A DNA stretch of 64,000 bases, taken from JBBECJ01 sp963763325. Its GTDB lineage: Bacteria > Chloroflexota > Chloroflexia > Thermomicrobiales > CFX8. Location of the stretch: contig CAVXOL010000022.1 of NCBI GenBank assembly GCA_963763325.1, positions 1 through 64,000 of the forward strand. The letters are read 5' to 3'. Below, in pieces: positions 41,835 to 51,141 of this stretch. The position numbers and the translations under genes were made by a program. The notes under the pieces were generated by a model. That model was not told where the DNA came from. It made no database searches and worked only from the letters and a program-made list of their open reading frames with translations. The number at the start of each line of letters is the position of its first letter. Position 1 is the stretch's first letter.

Positions 41835-42164
41835 ATGAAGCTGATCTTCGCGATCGTTCAGGACGAGGACGCCGACAACCTGACCGATGCGCTCGTCAGT
41901 GAGGGGTTTCGGATCACCCGGATCGGCAGCACCGGCTCGTTCCTGCGGATGGGCAACAGCAGCATCATGGTTGGCGTCGAGGAAAGTCAGGTGCCACAGG
42001 TCATCTCGATCATCCGCCGCGTCTGCCGCCGCCGCAAGCAGATGGCGGTCCCCTACTCACCGGCGCTCGAGCCGGGGCTCCTCTACATGCCCGAGAACTT
42101 CGAGGTCGAAGTCGGCGGCGCCGTCATCTTCACCCACAACGTCGTCCGCTTCGAGCGGCTCTGA
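41835..42164 (+). CDS. Cyclic-di-AMP receptor, PII-like (PstA/DarA family)
   Basis: 109 residues from the ATG at 41835 (CAGGAGGAC upstream; the earlier frame start at 41784 has no site). MKLIFAIVQDEDADNLTDAL, then GFRITRIGSTGSFLRMGNSS and MVGVEESQVPQVISII are the conserved elements of the PII-like c-di-AMP-binding family. The T-loop/B-loop region holds a CRRRKQ basic patch, and FEVEVGGAVIFTHNVVRFE is the C-terminal strand. Trimeric cytosolic signal protein; its partner is unknown in general. Intact frame. Confidence 0.85.
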   Translation: MKLIFAIVQDEDADNLTDALVSEGFRITRIGSTGSFLRMGNSSIMVGVEESQVPQVISIIRRVCRRRKQMAVPYSPALEPGLLYMPENFEVEVGGAVIFTHNVVRFERL

Positions 42165-42181
42165 TACTAGAGGGATGCGGA

Positions 42182-42511
42182 TTACTCCGACGCTTCGCCG
42201 CGTGACGAGGTCTCAACCTGATCGTGGGCTGCGACGACAAGCCGCATTACTTCGATCATGGATTCCTTCACCATGTAGTACATACCCGGGCCATTCTGGA
42301 CGAACGATCCGCCTTCATCCAGATTCTCCTCTACTCCGACGATTTCTCCGAGTGGGACCTCAAACGGCTCACCTGTGGAGAGACCTGTAAACGTAACGTT
42401 CAATGTGCAGCCTCCGATGTTGCTCGACTGAGTACCGAATACGCGCGAGTTGTACTTGATAACAGACTGGTCCATCGAATCAGGTCCATCAATATAGCGT
42501 GAGACGCCCAC
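42182..42511 (-). CDS. Hypothetical protein
   Basis: 109 residues from a GTG (or 97 from the ATG at 42475, MDQSVIKYNSRVFGT). Beta-rich pattern: GGCTLNVTFTGLSTGEPFEV, LGEIVGVEENLDEGGSFVQ, then helix MVKESMIEVMRLVVAAH. Convergent with the PII-like gene, 17 bases apart, and divergent from the M20 gene. No family recognised. Confidence 0.5.
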   Translation of the reverse strand: MGVSRYIDGPDSMDQSVIKYNSRVFGTQSSNIGGCTLNVTFTGLSTGEPFEVPLGEIVGVEENLDEGGSFVQNGPGMYYMVKESMIEVMRLVVAAHDQVETSSRGEASE

Positions 42512-42612
42512 TTCTGAGATACGAGGATCTTCCCGAATCGTTCCTGTCCGGTACCCTCTAGCGGATCTTCAATTTGGGCGATCGGATTCATTGGGACGGA
42601 AGATGGAAACAG

Positions 42613-43797
42613 GTGGATCATGTCGCAAGTGTCCCGCAGGTCGACCGGGAGCGGTTGATCGAAATTGTCACGGAACTGGTTGGTATTCCGAGTGTCTCGG
42701 GCGATGAGCTGGCTATCATGCAGCATGTCGCCGGGTTCTTCGAAGGCGCCGGTGTCAAGCATATTGTCACAGCGAAGGATCCACAGCGGCCGAACGTCGT
42801 CGCGTCGATCGGCAACGGCAACGGGCCGGTGATCGCGATGAACGGGCATCTGGATACGGTTCCGGTCTCCGACATCGACCGCTGGAAGACTGACCCGTTC
42901 AAGGGCGTCCTGAGCGAGGACGGCAAGCGCATCTTCGGGCGCGGGTCGTCCGACATGAAGGGCGCTGTCGGCGTCATGCTGTACGTCATGACGGCGCTGA
43001 AGGACGTGCCACTGAATGGCACGCTTCAGGTCCACGTCGTCTCCGACGAGGAGCGTGGGGCCGATTACGGGACGAAGCACCTGCTGGCCGAGATTGAGGC
43101 CGGGAATCTGCCGAGGCCGGACTATGTCCTGATCGGCGAGGGAAGCCAGCTCAAGGTTCGCAACGCCGAGCGGGGCATCTTCGGCTTCCGGGTGCGCTTC
43201 ATCGGGCGGGCGTCGCACACGGCGGCCGCGCGAGTATCCGGCATCAACGCGATCATGCTGGCCGCGAAGGGCATTCTCGCGTTGGAAGGCGACATCGACC
43301 GCGAGCACCCGGCCATCGGCAAGCCGGTCATCTCGGTCAACAAGATCGAGGGCGGGATCGTCTCCAACATCGTGCCGGGTGAGTGCATCATCACCGTTGA
43401 CCGGCGGACGATCCCCGGCGAGACGCGCGAGAGCGTCCTGGCCGAGGTGCGCGAGAAGCTGGACGCCGTCAAGGCGGAGGACCCGAACTTCAACTACGAG
43501 ATCCTTGCCTCCGACGAGGAGGAGGGCTACACGCCGGCCAACATCACCGACGAGTCGTCACCAATCGTCCGTGCCTTGCAGGATAGCGTCGAGACGGTAC
43601 TGGGCCGCGAGCCGGAGTTCTTCAAGACCTGGGCCGGCGCGACCGATGGTCGGCTCTACCGCTTTGCCGGGATCGACACGGTCGGTTTCGGCCCGAGCGG
43701 CGAGGCCGCCCACGGCGCGAACGAGGCCGTCTACGTCGACGACCTCGTGACGCAGGCGCAGGTCTACATCGCGACCGTCCGCAACCTGCTGGCGTAA
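42613..43797 (+). CDS. M20 family metallopeptidase / deacylase (ArgE/DapE-like)
   Basis: 394 residues from the GTG at 42613; an earlier in-frame TTG at 42574 is possible but would add a poor N-terminus. Zinc ligands and catalytic residues are visible: NGHLDTVPVS (His, Asp), RGSSDMKGAVG (bridging Asp), VSDEERGADYG (Glu pair), GRASHTAAA (dimerisation-domain His) and SGEAAHGANEAVYVDD (C-terminal His). Such enzymes hydrolyse N-acyl amino acids or small peptides. YgeY/Ss-type selenium-metabolism relatives share the length, but nothing here points to that role. Intact frame; the 3' end overlaps the convergent dehydrogenase. Confidence 0.85.
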   Translation: MDHVASVPQVDRERLIEIVTELVGIPSVSGDELAIMQHVAGFFEGAGVKHIVTAKDPQRPNVVASIGNGNGPVIAMNGHLDTVPVSDIDRWKTDPFKGVLSEDGKRIFGRGSSDMKGAVGVMLYVMTALKDVPLNGTLQVHVVSDEERGADYGTKHLLAEIEAGNLPRPDYVLIGEGSQLKVRNAERGIFGFRVRFIGRASHTAAARVSGINAIMLAAKGILALEGDIDREHPAIGKPVISVNKIEGGIVSNIVPGECIITVDRRTIPGETRESVLAEVREKLDAVKAEDPNFNYEILASDEEEGYTPANITDESSPIVRALQDSVETVLGREPEFFKTWAGATDGRLYRFAGIDTVGFGPSGEAAHGANEAVYVDDLVTQAQVYIATVRNLLA

Positions 43798-44728
43798 GCC
43801 GCTCGCATTGCCCGAACGCCTGGCATCAGTCCGCTGATCCAGCTGGCCGTCGTCGTCAGCGCGTCCGCCAAGCGCGGCGACGACGCCGTCCAGCCCGCGG
43901 CTCTGGTCGCGGTTCTCCGGGGACTCCTTGCCGATCGGGGTGTCGGCGACGAAGCGGTAGAGGTCGGCGGCGCCCTGCAGGATGAGCGGGGTCAGGCCGA
44001 CATCGGCGAAGGTCGTCGCGATCTCCTCCATCTCGCCGACCCAGCGGTAGGCTTTCGGCGGCATCGTCGGGACGGATCGCTCCAGCCAGGCGAGGACATC
44101 GGGGACGCTGTGCTGCTGCTCGGCGCGAGCGCCTCTTCGAGTCCGAGGGCGCGGGCCGCCACCAGCAACTCGACGCCGAGCGCCTGAAGTCCCTTGGTCA
44201 GCGCGCCGTAGCACATCTTCAGGCCGGACGCCTGGCCCATCTCGTCGCCGATGACGCGCACGTCCAGGCCGTAGTGCGGCCAACGCTGCCGCCTCGTCTG
44301 CGCCGGGGCCGGAGGCATAGAAGCGTGTGCCGGGCCGGCGCGGTGGCGCGCCGATGATGCCGATGTCGGCCACCCGTCCGCCTGCCGCAGCTGACAACCT
44401 CGCCGACCTCTCGTACCGTGCGCGGCGCGATCGCGTTGCAGTCGACGTAGAACAGATCGGCCCCGGTTGCGCGCAGCGCGTCCGCCACCTTCGTGGCCGT
44501 CTCCAGCGCGACGGCCGGGACCAGGACCGAGAGGAACACGTCCGCCGCCTCGACCAGTTCTTCAAGGCTTGGCACATCCTCGATACCCGCCTCGGCAGCC
44601 AGCGCCCGCGAGCGCTCGCTGCGTCCGGTCAGGCAGGTGAGCACGCGCAGGCCGTTGTTGTGCAGCACCGCGCCAATCGAGTGTCCCATGTCGCCAGGGC
44701 TGAGCAGGCCGATTGTGGTAATGGACAT
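43764..44728 (-). CDS. NAD(P)-dependent oxidoreductase with DUF1932-type C-terminus (frame breaks)
   Basis: About 320 residues when joined. Start MSITTIGLLSPGDMGHSIG at 44728 with the Rossmann-type glycine motif. The next pieces: VDCNAIAPRTVREVGEVVS, then in shifted frames RVADIGIIGAPPRRPGTRFY, EMGQASGLKMCYGALTKGLQA (helical C-terminal domain with the conserved Lys region) and RSVPTMPPKAYRWVGEMEEI. This is the 6-phosphogluconate/3-hydroxyisobutyrate dehydrogenase superfamily, DUF1932 branch. Substrate unknown. Shifts near 44395, 44285, 44125 and 43870. The 3' end (stop near 43764) overlaps the convergent M20 gene by about 34 bases. Confidence 0.65.
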
Positions 44729-44830
44729 GGGTGATCCTTTCATGATGTCTGAACTGAGTCCGTTGCGCTTCGCAATCATGACACGCTTCCGCCTGGTACG
44801 ATGCAGCACTCGCTTCAGGAGGTAATGTCG

Positions 44831-45241
44831 ATGCCGGCTCCTCGTTGGTTAGCGCGCTCGAACCGCTATGTCCTGAATCCGATCCTCGGACGGCTCGCAC
44901 GGCACCTGCCCGGCTTCGGCGTCGTCATTCACACCGGCCGGAAGTCGGGCCGGACCTATCGAACGCCGGTCAACATCTTCACTCGCGACGGCGGCTATGT
45001 CGTCGCGCTGACCTACGGGCGCGAGTCGGAGTGGGTGCGGAACGTTCTCGCCAGCAGAGGTTGTCGGCTGGAGACGCGTGGACGCTCGCTGCAACTAATC
45101 GAGCCGCGACTCGTCCACGACGAAGACCGTCGCGCTGTTCCGGCTCCAGTTGGGTTCGTCCTTGGTCTGTTGCGGGTGAAGGATTTCCTTGAACTCAATC
45201 GGGAAGACAATTCTGCAGGTTCGTCGTCACCATCCGCGTAG
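44831..45241 (+). CDS. Deazaflavin (F420)-dependent nitroreductase-like protein
   Basis: 136 residues from the ATG at 44831; AGGAGGT at 44817-44823 has ideal 7-base spacing to it, whereas the ATG at 44825 is too close. HTGRKSGRTYRTPVNIF with GGYVVALTYG and EWVRNVLA is the signature of the Ddn/F420 split-barrel family, which uses reduced F420 (or a flavin). The final residues (GSSSPSA) are encoded by the arm of a palindrome that ends the gene, so the native C-terminus may have been altered. Confidence 0.75.
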   Translation: MPAPRWLARSNRYVLNPILGRLARHLPGFGVVIHTGRKSGRTYRTPVNIFTRDGGYVVALTYGRESEWVRNVLASRGCRLETRGRSLQLIEPRLVHDEDRRAVPAPVGFVLGLLRVKDFLELNREDNSAGSSSPSA

Positions 45242-45300
45242 GGACAAGTCTCAGACATGTCCGCGCCGTGAGGCGGCCACGCGGATGGTGACGACGAACC
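45218..45300. repeat. Perfect 21-bp-arm palindrome across the stop codon of the Ddn-like gene
   Basis: GGTTCGTCGTCACCATCCGCG (21 bases; 45218-45238) and its exact complement at 45280-45300. The interior holds a nested GGACAAGTC/GACATGTCC dyad and GCGCCGTGAGGCG, a word shared with family A (13 and 49 kb). The TAG stop of the gene is at 45239-45241, just inside the left arm. Confidence 0.8.
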
Positions 45301-45401
45301 ATTGGGGTTGCGGAACGCGGTAGGATAATCACTGTTACGCCAGACAACCGACGTACCACGTCAGATCGCGACCGTACGCACGGTTTCTGGGCATCCAGCA
45401 A

Positions 45402-45458
45402 TTGACCGGGACGGGCAAAAGGGGTAGAATACGACAAGGATTTAGAACATCCATTCTA
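45402..45458 (+). promoter_or_regulatory. recA promoter and candidate SOS box
   Basis: -35 TTGACC (45402-45407), 17-base spacer, -10 TAGAAT (45425-45430): a near-consensus sigma70-type promoter 68 bases ahead of the recA start. Just downstream lies the imperfect dyad TAGAACATCCATTCTA (45443-45458), close to the GAAC-N4-GTTC form of LexA boxes, placed where a bound repressor would block initiation. The SOS reading is inference. Confidence 0.65.
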
Positions 45459-45498
45459 CTTTTCGGTGCGACCGTTCCGCCAGATGAGAGGTACCGCA

Positions 45499-46566
45499 GT
45501 GAGCGAACGCGACAAGGCTATCGAGGTCGCTCTGGCGACGATCGAGCGTCAGTTCGGCAAGGGCTCGATCATGAAGATGAGCGAGTCGACCCGGCTGCCA
45601 ATCGAGGGGATCCCGACCGGCTCGATCGCGCTGGACATGGCGCTCGGCATCGGCGGTGTCCCGCGCGGCCGGATCATCGAGATCTATGGCCCGGAGTCGT
45701 CCGGTAAGACGACGCTGGCCCAGCACATCATCGCCGAGGCGCAGAAGATGGGCGGCGTGGCCGCCTACATCGATGCCGAGCACGCGCTCGACCCGCTCTA
45801 CGCCGAGCGGTGCGGCGTCAACCTCGACAACCTGCTCATCTCGCAGCCGGACACCGGCGAGCAGGCGCTGGAGATCACCGAGACGCTGGTCCGCTCCGGC
45901 GCGATCGACATCATCGTGGTCGACTCGGTCGCCGCGCTCGTGCCGCGCGCCGAGATCGAAGGCGACATGGGCGACTCGCACGTCGGCCTCCAGGCGCGAC
46001 TGATGAGCCAGGCGCTGCGCAAGCTGACCGGCGCGATCTCCCGCTCGCGGACCTCGGTCATCTTCATCAACCAGCTCCGGATGAAGATCGGCGTCATGTT
46101 CGGCAGCCCGGAGACGACGACCGGCGGCCAGGCGCTCAAGTTCTACTCCTCGGTGCGGATGGACATCCGCCGGATCGAGACGATCAAGCAGGGCACCGAC
46201 TCGATCGGCAGCCGCGTCCGCGTCAAGGTCGTCAAGAACAAGGTCGCGCCGCCGTTCCGCCAGGCCGAGTTCGACATCATGTACAACGAGGGCATCTCGA
46301 AGGCCGGCAGCGTCCTCGATGTCGGCGTCGAGCTGGGCATCGTCCGCAAGAGCGGCGCCTGGTTCTACCTCGAAGAGGACCGGCTCGGCCAGGGGCGTGA
46401 GAACGCCAAGGAGTTCCTCAACAACAACCCCGACATCCTGAACACGATCGAGTACCGCATCCGCGCGACCTCGCCGGAGTTCGCCGGCCACGACGCGCCG
46501 CAGGACGAGGTGCTGGCGATGGCCGGCGCCACCAACGGCCTGATCGAGGACGACGAGATCGTCTAA
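45499..46566 (+). CDS. recA: RecA recombinase
   Basis: 355 residues from the GTG at 45499 (GAGAGGT with 6-base spacing); an ATG at 45484 (MRGTAV) is the alternative. Walker A GPESSGKTT (64-72), Walker B IIVVDSVAALVPRAEIEG, the L1 loop MGDSHVGLQARLMSQALRKL, L2 FINQLRMKIGVMFGSPETTT, C-terminal domain EDRLGQGRENAKEFL and an acidic tail DDEIV. It pairs homologous DNA and stimulates LexA self-cleavage. Intact and typical in length. Convergent with the hydrolase gene at 46.7 kb, with a palindrome between them. Confidence 0.97.
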   Translation: MSERDKAIEVALATIERQFGKGSIMKMSESTRLPIEGIPTGSIALDMALGIGGVPRGRIIEIYGPESSGKTTLAQHIIAEAQKMGGVAAYIDAEHALDPLYAERCGVNLDNLLISQPDTGEQALEITETLVRSGAIDIIVVDSVAALVPRAEIEGDMGDSHVGLQARLMSQALRKLTGAISRSRTSVIFINQLRMKIGVMFGSPETTTGGQALKFYSSVRMDIRRIETIKQGTDSIGSRVRVKVVKNKVAPPFRQAEFDIMYNEGISKAGSVLDVGVELGIVRKSGAWFYLEEDRLGQGRENAKEFLNNNPDILNTIEYRIRATSPEFAGHDAPQDEVLAMAGATNGLIEDDEIV

Positions 46567-46668
46567 CCGGTTACGACACGAAGACGTACGACGGGCGCTC
46601 AATCGGGTGCCCGTTGTCGTTTTCTGTCATCAATGTGGTGGCTGCCTCGTCGAGATGCGAGCAGTCGA

Positions 46669-46737
46669 AAACCCCTCCCCAACCGCTCCCCTGCGAAGGG
46701 AAGGGCTTTTCGCAGGGGAGCGGTTGGGGAGGGGTTT
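46669..46737. repeat. Perfect 29-bp-arm palindrome between recA and the convergent hydrolase, family B
   Basis: AAACCCCTCCCCAACCGCTC... (46669-46697) and its exact complement (46709-46737), loop 11 bases. Its outer arm matches the palindrome inside the ECF ATPase gene. It ends one base short of the hydrolase stop (46739-46741) and can act as a two-way terminator. Confidence 0.85.
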
Positions 46738-46738
46738 C

Positions 46739-47505
46739 TTACACCTCGATCGTTTCGCCATCTCCTGGAACGAGCACTCGCTCGCTCAAACCCAGCATCT
46801 GCGACAGCCTGCGACAGCATCTCGCGCGTTAGCAGGCAGTGGTTGATCGTGTCCATGTGGACGGCGATGATCTTCGCGTTCGGGGCTGCTTCGGCGACGC
46901 GGATGACCTCGTCGGCTGTCATCGTGATCGGGTCACCCTTCAGGAACTGGGCCGCGCCAGCGTTAAGGACGATCACGTCAGGCGTGTGCGCGTTCAGGGC
47001 TGCTTCGACCTCCGGACACCAGACGGTGTCACCCGCAATATAGAGGGTCGGCTCGCTGGACGCGCGGAAGACGAAGCCGGAGACGTGGCCCATCAGCGCA
47101 CCGATCTCGCCGGTGCCGTGCTGGCCACCGGTGCGGGTGACCTCGAAGCCATGCCAGCGTTCTCTCTCGTCAATTGTGATCAGGTTGCTGTAGCCCTCGG
47201 CGGTGAGCTTGTCGACGTCCGGCGGCTGGCAGACCATCGGTGTCTCGTGCGGGATCAACTCACCCGCGCGGGCGTCCCAGTGGTCGCGGTGTGTGTGCGT
47301 CACGAAGACGCCATCGACGCTGGCGATGAGCTGCTGGAGCTCGTCGTCATCGATCGGCAGGGGCAGCATCGGGATGCGATGGGTGTTGGCTGCGTTACCG
47401 ATCGGGTCCAGGGACTCCTTCTCGGCCAACATCGGGATCGACCAGGATACTGATGTCGCCCCAGTCAACGACGATCGTCGCATGGCGCAGCAATCGAATC
47501 TTCAC
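46739..47505 (-). CDS. Metallo-beta-lactamase-fold hydrolase, UlaG/YtnP-like (two frame breaks)
   Basis: About 255 residues. Start GTG at 47505 (KIRLLRHATIVVDWGDIS), then after a shift near 47435 PMLAEKESLDPIGNAAN. Metal site: GVFVTHTHRDHWDARA (H-x-H-x-D-H). Further metal and core segments: HGTGEIGALMGHVSGFVFR, LYIAGDTVWCPEVEAAL, IIAVHMDTINHCLLTRE. A second shift near 46793 gives the expected family end LSERVLVPGDGETIEV and the stop at 46739. Probably acts on a small ester, lactone or nucleotide; substrate unknown. The other frame instead reads through the palindrome, which adds a false tail. Confidence 0.75.
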
Positions 47506-47520
47506 GAACGTCCTGTTCTG

Positions 47521-48114
47521 CTAATAGTTGAAGAAGACCGTTTCGCCCGGCCCCTGGAGGATAATATCGAAGTGATAGACGGCGGTCGCGCCATCGTCAT
47601 CGACGCGGGTAGCGATCAGCGTCCCGCGCCGGTCGGCGGGCACCAGTTGCAGGATCGGATCGTTGGCATTGGCCGGCTCGTCGGCGAAGTAGATGCGCGT
47701 GTAGAGGTGGGTGAGCAGACCGCGGCCAAAGACGGTGACGGCGAGATGTGGGGCTTGTAACCGCTCACGGTCGAACGCGACCGGCCCCGGCAGGATCGTT
47801 TCGAACCAGAAGCGGCCGTCGTCGTCGGCTCCTGCGCGGCCGAAGCCGGTGAACTCCGGGTCGAGCGGCGCGTCACTGTCGTCGTTCGGATGGTTGTAGC
47901 GGCCATAGGCGTTGGCCTGCCAGATCTCGATCATTGCGTCCGGAACAGGAACACCTTCGCCGTCGTAGACCTGGCCTTCGATCCTGATCCGCTGTCCCTC
48001 GGTGTTGGGACCGGTCAGGACATGTTGAGTGGCATCATCGCGAACCAGGGACGGCCCAAAGAACGGGCCGACGGTTTGCGATGAGGTGAGTCCGTTGGCG
48101 CGTGTCTGTGTCAC
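47521..48114 (-). CDS. pcaG: Protocatechuate 3,4-dioxygenase alpha subunit
   Basis: 197 residues, intact. SSQTVGPFFGPSL, GQVYDGEGVPVPDAMIEIWQ, GRFWFETILPG and HLAVTVFGRGLLTHLYTRIY match the intradiol dioxygenase fold; the alpha chain lacks the His-x-His iron ligands, as here (HLAVTV). With PcaH it opens protocatechuate between the two hydroxylated carbons to 3-carboxy-cis,cis-muconate. Its GTG overlaps the pcaH stop (GTGA), so the two are translationally coupled. Confidence 0.92.
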   Translation of the reverse strand: MTQTRANGLTSSQTVGPFFGPSLVRDDATQHVLTGPNTEGQRIRIEGQVYDGEGVPVPDAMIEIWQANAYGRYNHPNDDSDAPLDPEFTGFGRAGADDDGRFWFETILPGPVAFDRERLQAPHLAVTVFGRGLLTHLYTRIYFADEPANANDPILQLVPADRRGTLIATRVDDDGATAVYHFDIILQGPGETVFFNY

Positions 48115-48850
48115 GATGGCTGCTCTCTCGGTGGCTCGAACGGCGTTGCATTCGGGCCGCGCAGGACGATGTCGAACCGATAGCCGAGCGCCCAGTGTGG
48201 CTCGGTGACATCGTGGTCGTAGGCGGCGATCAATCGCTCGCGTGCGGGTTCTGGGACGGCCATATAGATCGGGTCAAGCGCGAGGAGCGGGTCTCCGGGG
48301 AAGTACATCTGTGTCACGAGCCGCGAGCGCATCGACTGCCCGAAGAGCGAGAAGTGGATATGCGATGGTCGCCAGGCGTTCGGATGGTTCCCCCATGGGT
48401 AGGCGCCGGGATGGATCGAGAGGAAGCGGTAGACGCCTTCGGCATCAGTCAGGCAGCGGCCCATCCCGAGGAAGTTGGGATCGAGTGGCCCCGGCCAGCT
48501 ATCGCGCCGGTGGAGATAACGCCCGGCTGAGTTGGCCTGCCAGACCTCGATCAGCGTGTTCGGCGCGGGAGTACCCTCTTCGTCAAGACCCGGCCAGTAA
48601 CGATGATGCGTTGCCCAATCGCTTCGCCGCCGGTCCCGGCGTTGCGGGTCAGGTCGGCGTCTTCGGTGGAGACGGCCGCGACCGCGCTGTAGGCCGGCCC
48701 CGGCCCGGTTGTCTCGGAGAGCGTCAGCGGAACGTTGATGAGCGGGAGTCCGGGCGAGCGGAGGATCGTCGAGCGGTAGGCCGCGTACAGGTATGGCGGG
48801 AAGACGTCGCGGTCGCCGAGGACGATCTCTCCAATCGTTGTGTCTACCAC
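48111..48850 (-). CDS. pcaH: Protocatechuate 3,4-dioxygenase beta subunit (one frame break)
   Basis: About 246 residues. N-terminus MVDTTIGEIVLGDRDVFPPY; after a missing G near 48583 the frame gives DEEGTPAPNTLIEVWQANSA. Iron ligands of the beta subunit are visible: Tyr in GRYLHRRD, Tyr in HPGAYPW and the His pair in RPSHIHFSLFG. First gene of the pcaHG operon, divergent from pcaC with a shared control region at about 48851-48960. Confidence 0.9.
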
Positions 48851-48960
48851 GGGTTGCTCCTCAGTTCTCGTCGTTATCGTTCCTGGTCTAGCGATTGAGA
48901 CCGCGCCACTATACTACCAGTGGAGACGGTCGATGGATGCGGACGGGGGGAGTGTGGCTG

Positions 48961-49362
48961 GTGGATGACGCGCGCTACGAGACTGGGATGCAGGTACGCC
49001 GCGAGGTGCTCGGTGACGAGCACGTCGAACGAGCCAGGCAGCGTGAAACCCCGCTGGACGCACACTTTCAGCGCTTCATCACCGAGACGGCCTGGGGCGC
49101 GGTCTGGTCCCGGCCCGACCTCGACCGGCGGACGAGGAGCCTGATCACGATCGCGATCCTGGCGGCGCTGGGCCGCGAGCACGAGCTGGCGCTGCATATG
49201 CGCGCTAGCCGCAACACTGGTGTCAGCGATGCTGAGATTGCCGAGATGTTGTTGCACGTCGCGCTCTACGCCGGGATACCGGCCGCCAACACCGCCTTCG
49301 CGATTGCGAAAGCCGAACTGGGGTCAGCCATGACTGATGATCCGTCGGGCATACCGACATGA
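48961..49362 (+). CDS. pcaC: 4-carboxymuconolactone decarboxylase
   Basis: 133 residues from a GTG at 48961 (GGGGGGA 9 bases upstream; GTG at 48952 and ATG at 48937 are alternatives). RYETGMQVRREVLGDEHVER, GAVWSRPDLDRRTRSLITI and HMRASRNTGVSDAEIAEMLLH are standard for CMD enzymes (the catalytic Glu/His helix region). It acts after the PcaB reaction to give 3-oxoadipate enol-lactone. Stand-alone, not fused to a PcaD hydrolase. Palindrome family A follows 28 bases after the stop. Confidence 0.9.
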   Translation: MDDARYETGMQVRREVLGDEHVERARQRETPLDAHFQRFITETAWGAVWSRPDLDRRTRSLITIAILAALGREHELALHMRASRNTGVSDAEIAEMLLHVALYAGIPAANTAFAIAKAELGSAMTDDPSGIPT

Positions 49363-49389
49363 ACGAGGAGACGGACGTGCCGCATCTGG

Positions 49390-49547
49390 TAGGGGCCACA
49401 TCCTGTACCGGCCCATGCCGTGAGGCATCCTCGGTGGGACATGGTGCGTTTGGCGAGAATCATCAACGTCTGCGCCCGTTTGGGAACCATGCCATCGTCT
49501 TACAACGATGCCTCACGGCATGGGCCGGTACAGGACACGGCCACTAC
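49390..49547. repeat. Long inverted repeat, family A, between pcaC and pcaB
   Basis: Arms 49390-49429 and 49508-49547 (about 40 bases, 34-36 paired), core TAGGGGCCACATCCTGTACC ... GCCGTGAGGCATC. Arm and loop resemble the element at 13052-13254. It has been placed between two genes of one pathway and separates pcaC from pcaB by 218 bases. Confidence 0.85.
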
Positions 49548-49580
49548 GTGGGTGTCGGCCAATATGGTCCGGTGTCTGAC

Positions 49581-50934
49581 ATGGACCAGGACCAGACACT
49601 GTTTGGGACGCCGGAGATGGCGGCTATCTTCTCGGCCGAGGCGCACGTGCGTGCGCTGCTGACGTTCGAGGCAGGGCTGGCACGGGCGCAGGCGCGCGCG
49701 GGTGTAATCCCAGTTGGGGCAGCGGACGCCATCGCGGCGGCTTGTCGGTCGGAGTCGTTCGATGTGCCTTTGTTGTATCGCGATGCTGTTCCGGCTGGGA
49801 CGCTGGCGATACCGCTCGTCAAGGCACTGACCGCGAAGGTGGCCGGTGACGATGGGCGCTACGTCCACTGGGGCGCAACCAGTCAGGACGCCGATCGACA
49901 GCGCGCTGATGCTGCAAATGCGGCTCGGGCTGGATCTGCTGATCGACGGCTTGTTGGAGATCGGCGCCGCAGCGGCGGGGCTGGCCGAGCGGCACCGGCA
50001 GACGCCGATGATGGGACGCACGTTGCTCCAGCAGGCGCTACCGATCACGTTCGGGCTGAAGGCGGCGCACTGGCTGGCACTGGTGAGTCGCCTGGCGCGG
50101 CGGCTGCATCGCTTGCGATCGGAATCCCTGTTCGTCCAGTATGGCGGAGCGGTGGGGTCACTGGCAGTGCTTGGCGACGATGGGCTGCCTGTCATGCAGT
50201 GCCTTGCCGAAGAGCTTGGCCTGCAGGTTCCCGACCTTCCCTGGCACACCGAGCGCGACGGTATTGCTGAGATCGCCTCCGCTGTTGGTGTTGTCGCCGG
50301 AGCGATGAGCAAGATCGCCGGGGACGTGCTGCTGCTGGCACAGACGGAAGTTGGCGAGGTCTCGGAGGCGAGTGTGCCGGGAAAGGGCGGGTCGTCCGCA
50401 ATGCCGCATAAGCGCAATCCGGTCGACGCCACCTTCGCGGTCGCGTCGGCACGGCTGGCGCTTGGCGGCGTGCCGATCATTCTCAACGCGATGGCAAATG
50501 AGCACGAGCGCGCCGCTGGTGGCTGGCAGACAGAGTGGTCGGTGCTGCCAGATCTCTTCAGTCACACCGCCGGCGCGGTCGAACGTGTCCGATCCGTTCT
50601 CGACGGGCTTGTCGTCGATCCCGCTCGGATGCAGGCAAACATGGAGCTGACTGGCGGGCTGATGATGGCCGAGCCACTGACGACGGCGCTGGCAGCGTCG
50701 ATCGGCAGACCAGCAGCGTTCCGGCTGGTCGAAGCGGTGACGAGGAGCGCCAGCGATGCGCGACAGTCGCTCCGCGATGCGGCGCTTGCAGACGACCAGA
50801 TTCGAGCATCGCTCTCGCTTGAGGAGATCGAGCGGGCGCTCGATCCGGCGAACTATCTCGGCAGCACCGATCTGTTCATCGACCGTGCGCTTTCGGCGTA
50901 TCGCGACGTGCTGGTATTGCTCGGCGGCGCGTGA
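49581..50934 (+). CDS. pcaB: 3-carboxy-cis,cis-muconate cycloisomerase (one frame break)
   Basis: About 450 residues from the ATG at 49581. The fumarase/aspartase-superfamily signature PGKGGSSAMPHKRNP (near 50380-50420) contains the catalytic Ser loop. DLPWHTERDGIAEIASAVG and HERAAGGWQTEWSVLPDL agree with PcaB. It closes 3-carboxymuconate to 4-carboxymuconolactone, the step between PcaHG and PcaC. An extra C near 49893 (ATSQDA to DSALMLQMR) breaks the frame. No pcaD, pcaI or pcaJ is near. Confidence 0.88.
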
Positions 50935-51141
50935 TCTTGTTGGGCGGGGATATGGGCAGGTCACGCCGTGAAGTGTGTCACGTCGGCGTGGTGGGGAGCC
51001 AGACGGGTCTCCCCTCTCCGCCAACGTGATCTGGAACCGATCCGTGGGATCGCCCAGTCCCCACCCGCCAACGAAACTCGCATCGACAGCCCGAACACCA
51101 ACCTCGGCGCCACCACACCAGCGAATATCACTGCATGACAA

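Noticed and set aside
45442..46602. 386-codon open frame antisense to recA
   Set aside because: Mirror frame caused by the GC bias of recA codons; no ribosome site, and the recA frame is certain.
48584..48850. Short pcaH fragment as a separate small gene
   Set aside because: It is the N-terminal part of pcaH; one missing G joins it to the rest.
50935..51141. Further family A palindrome after pcaB
   Set aside because: Contains CACGCCGTGA but the arms do not pair over any length.
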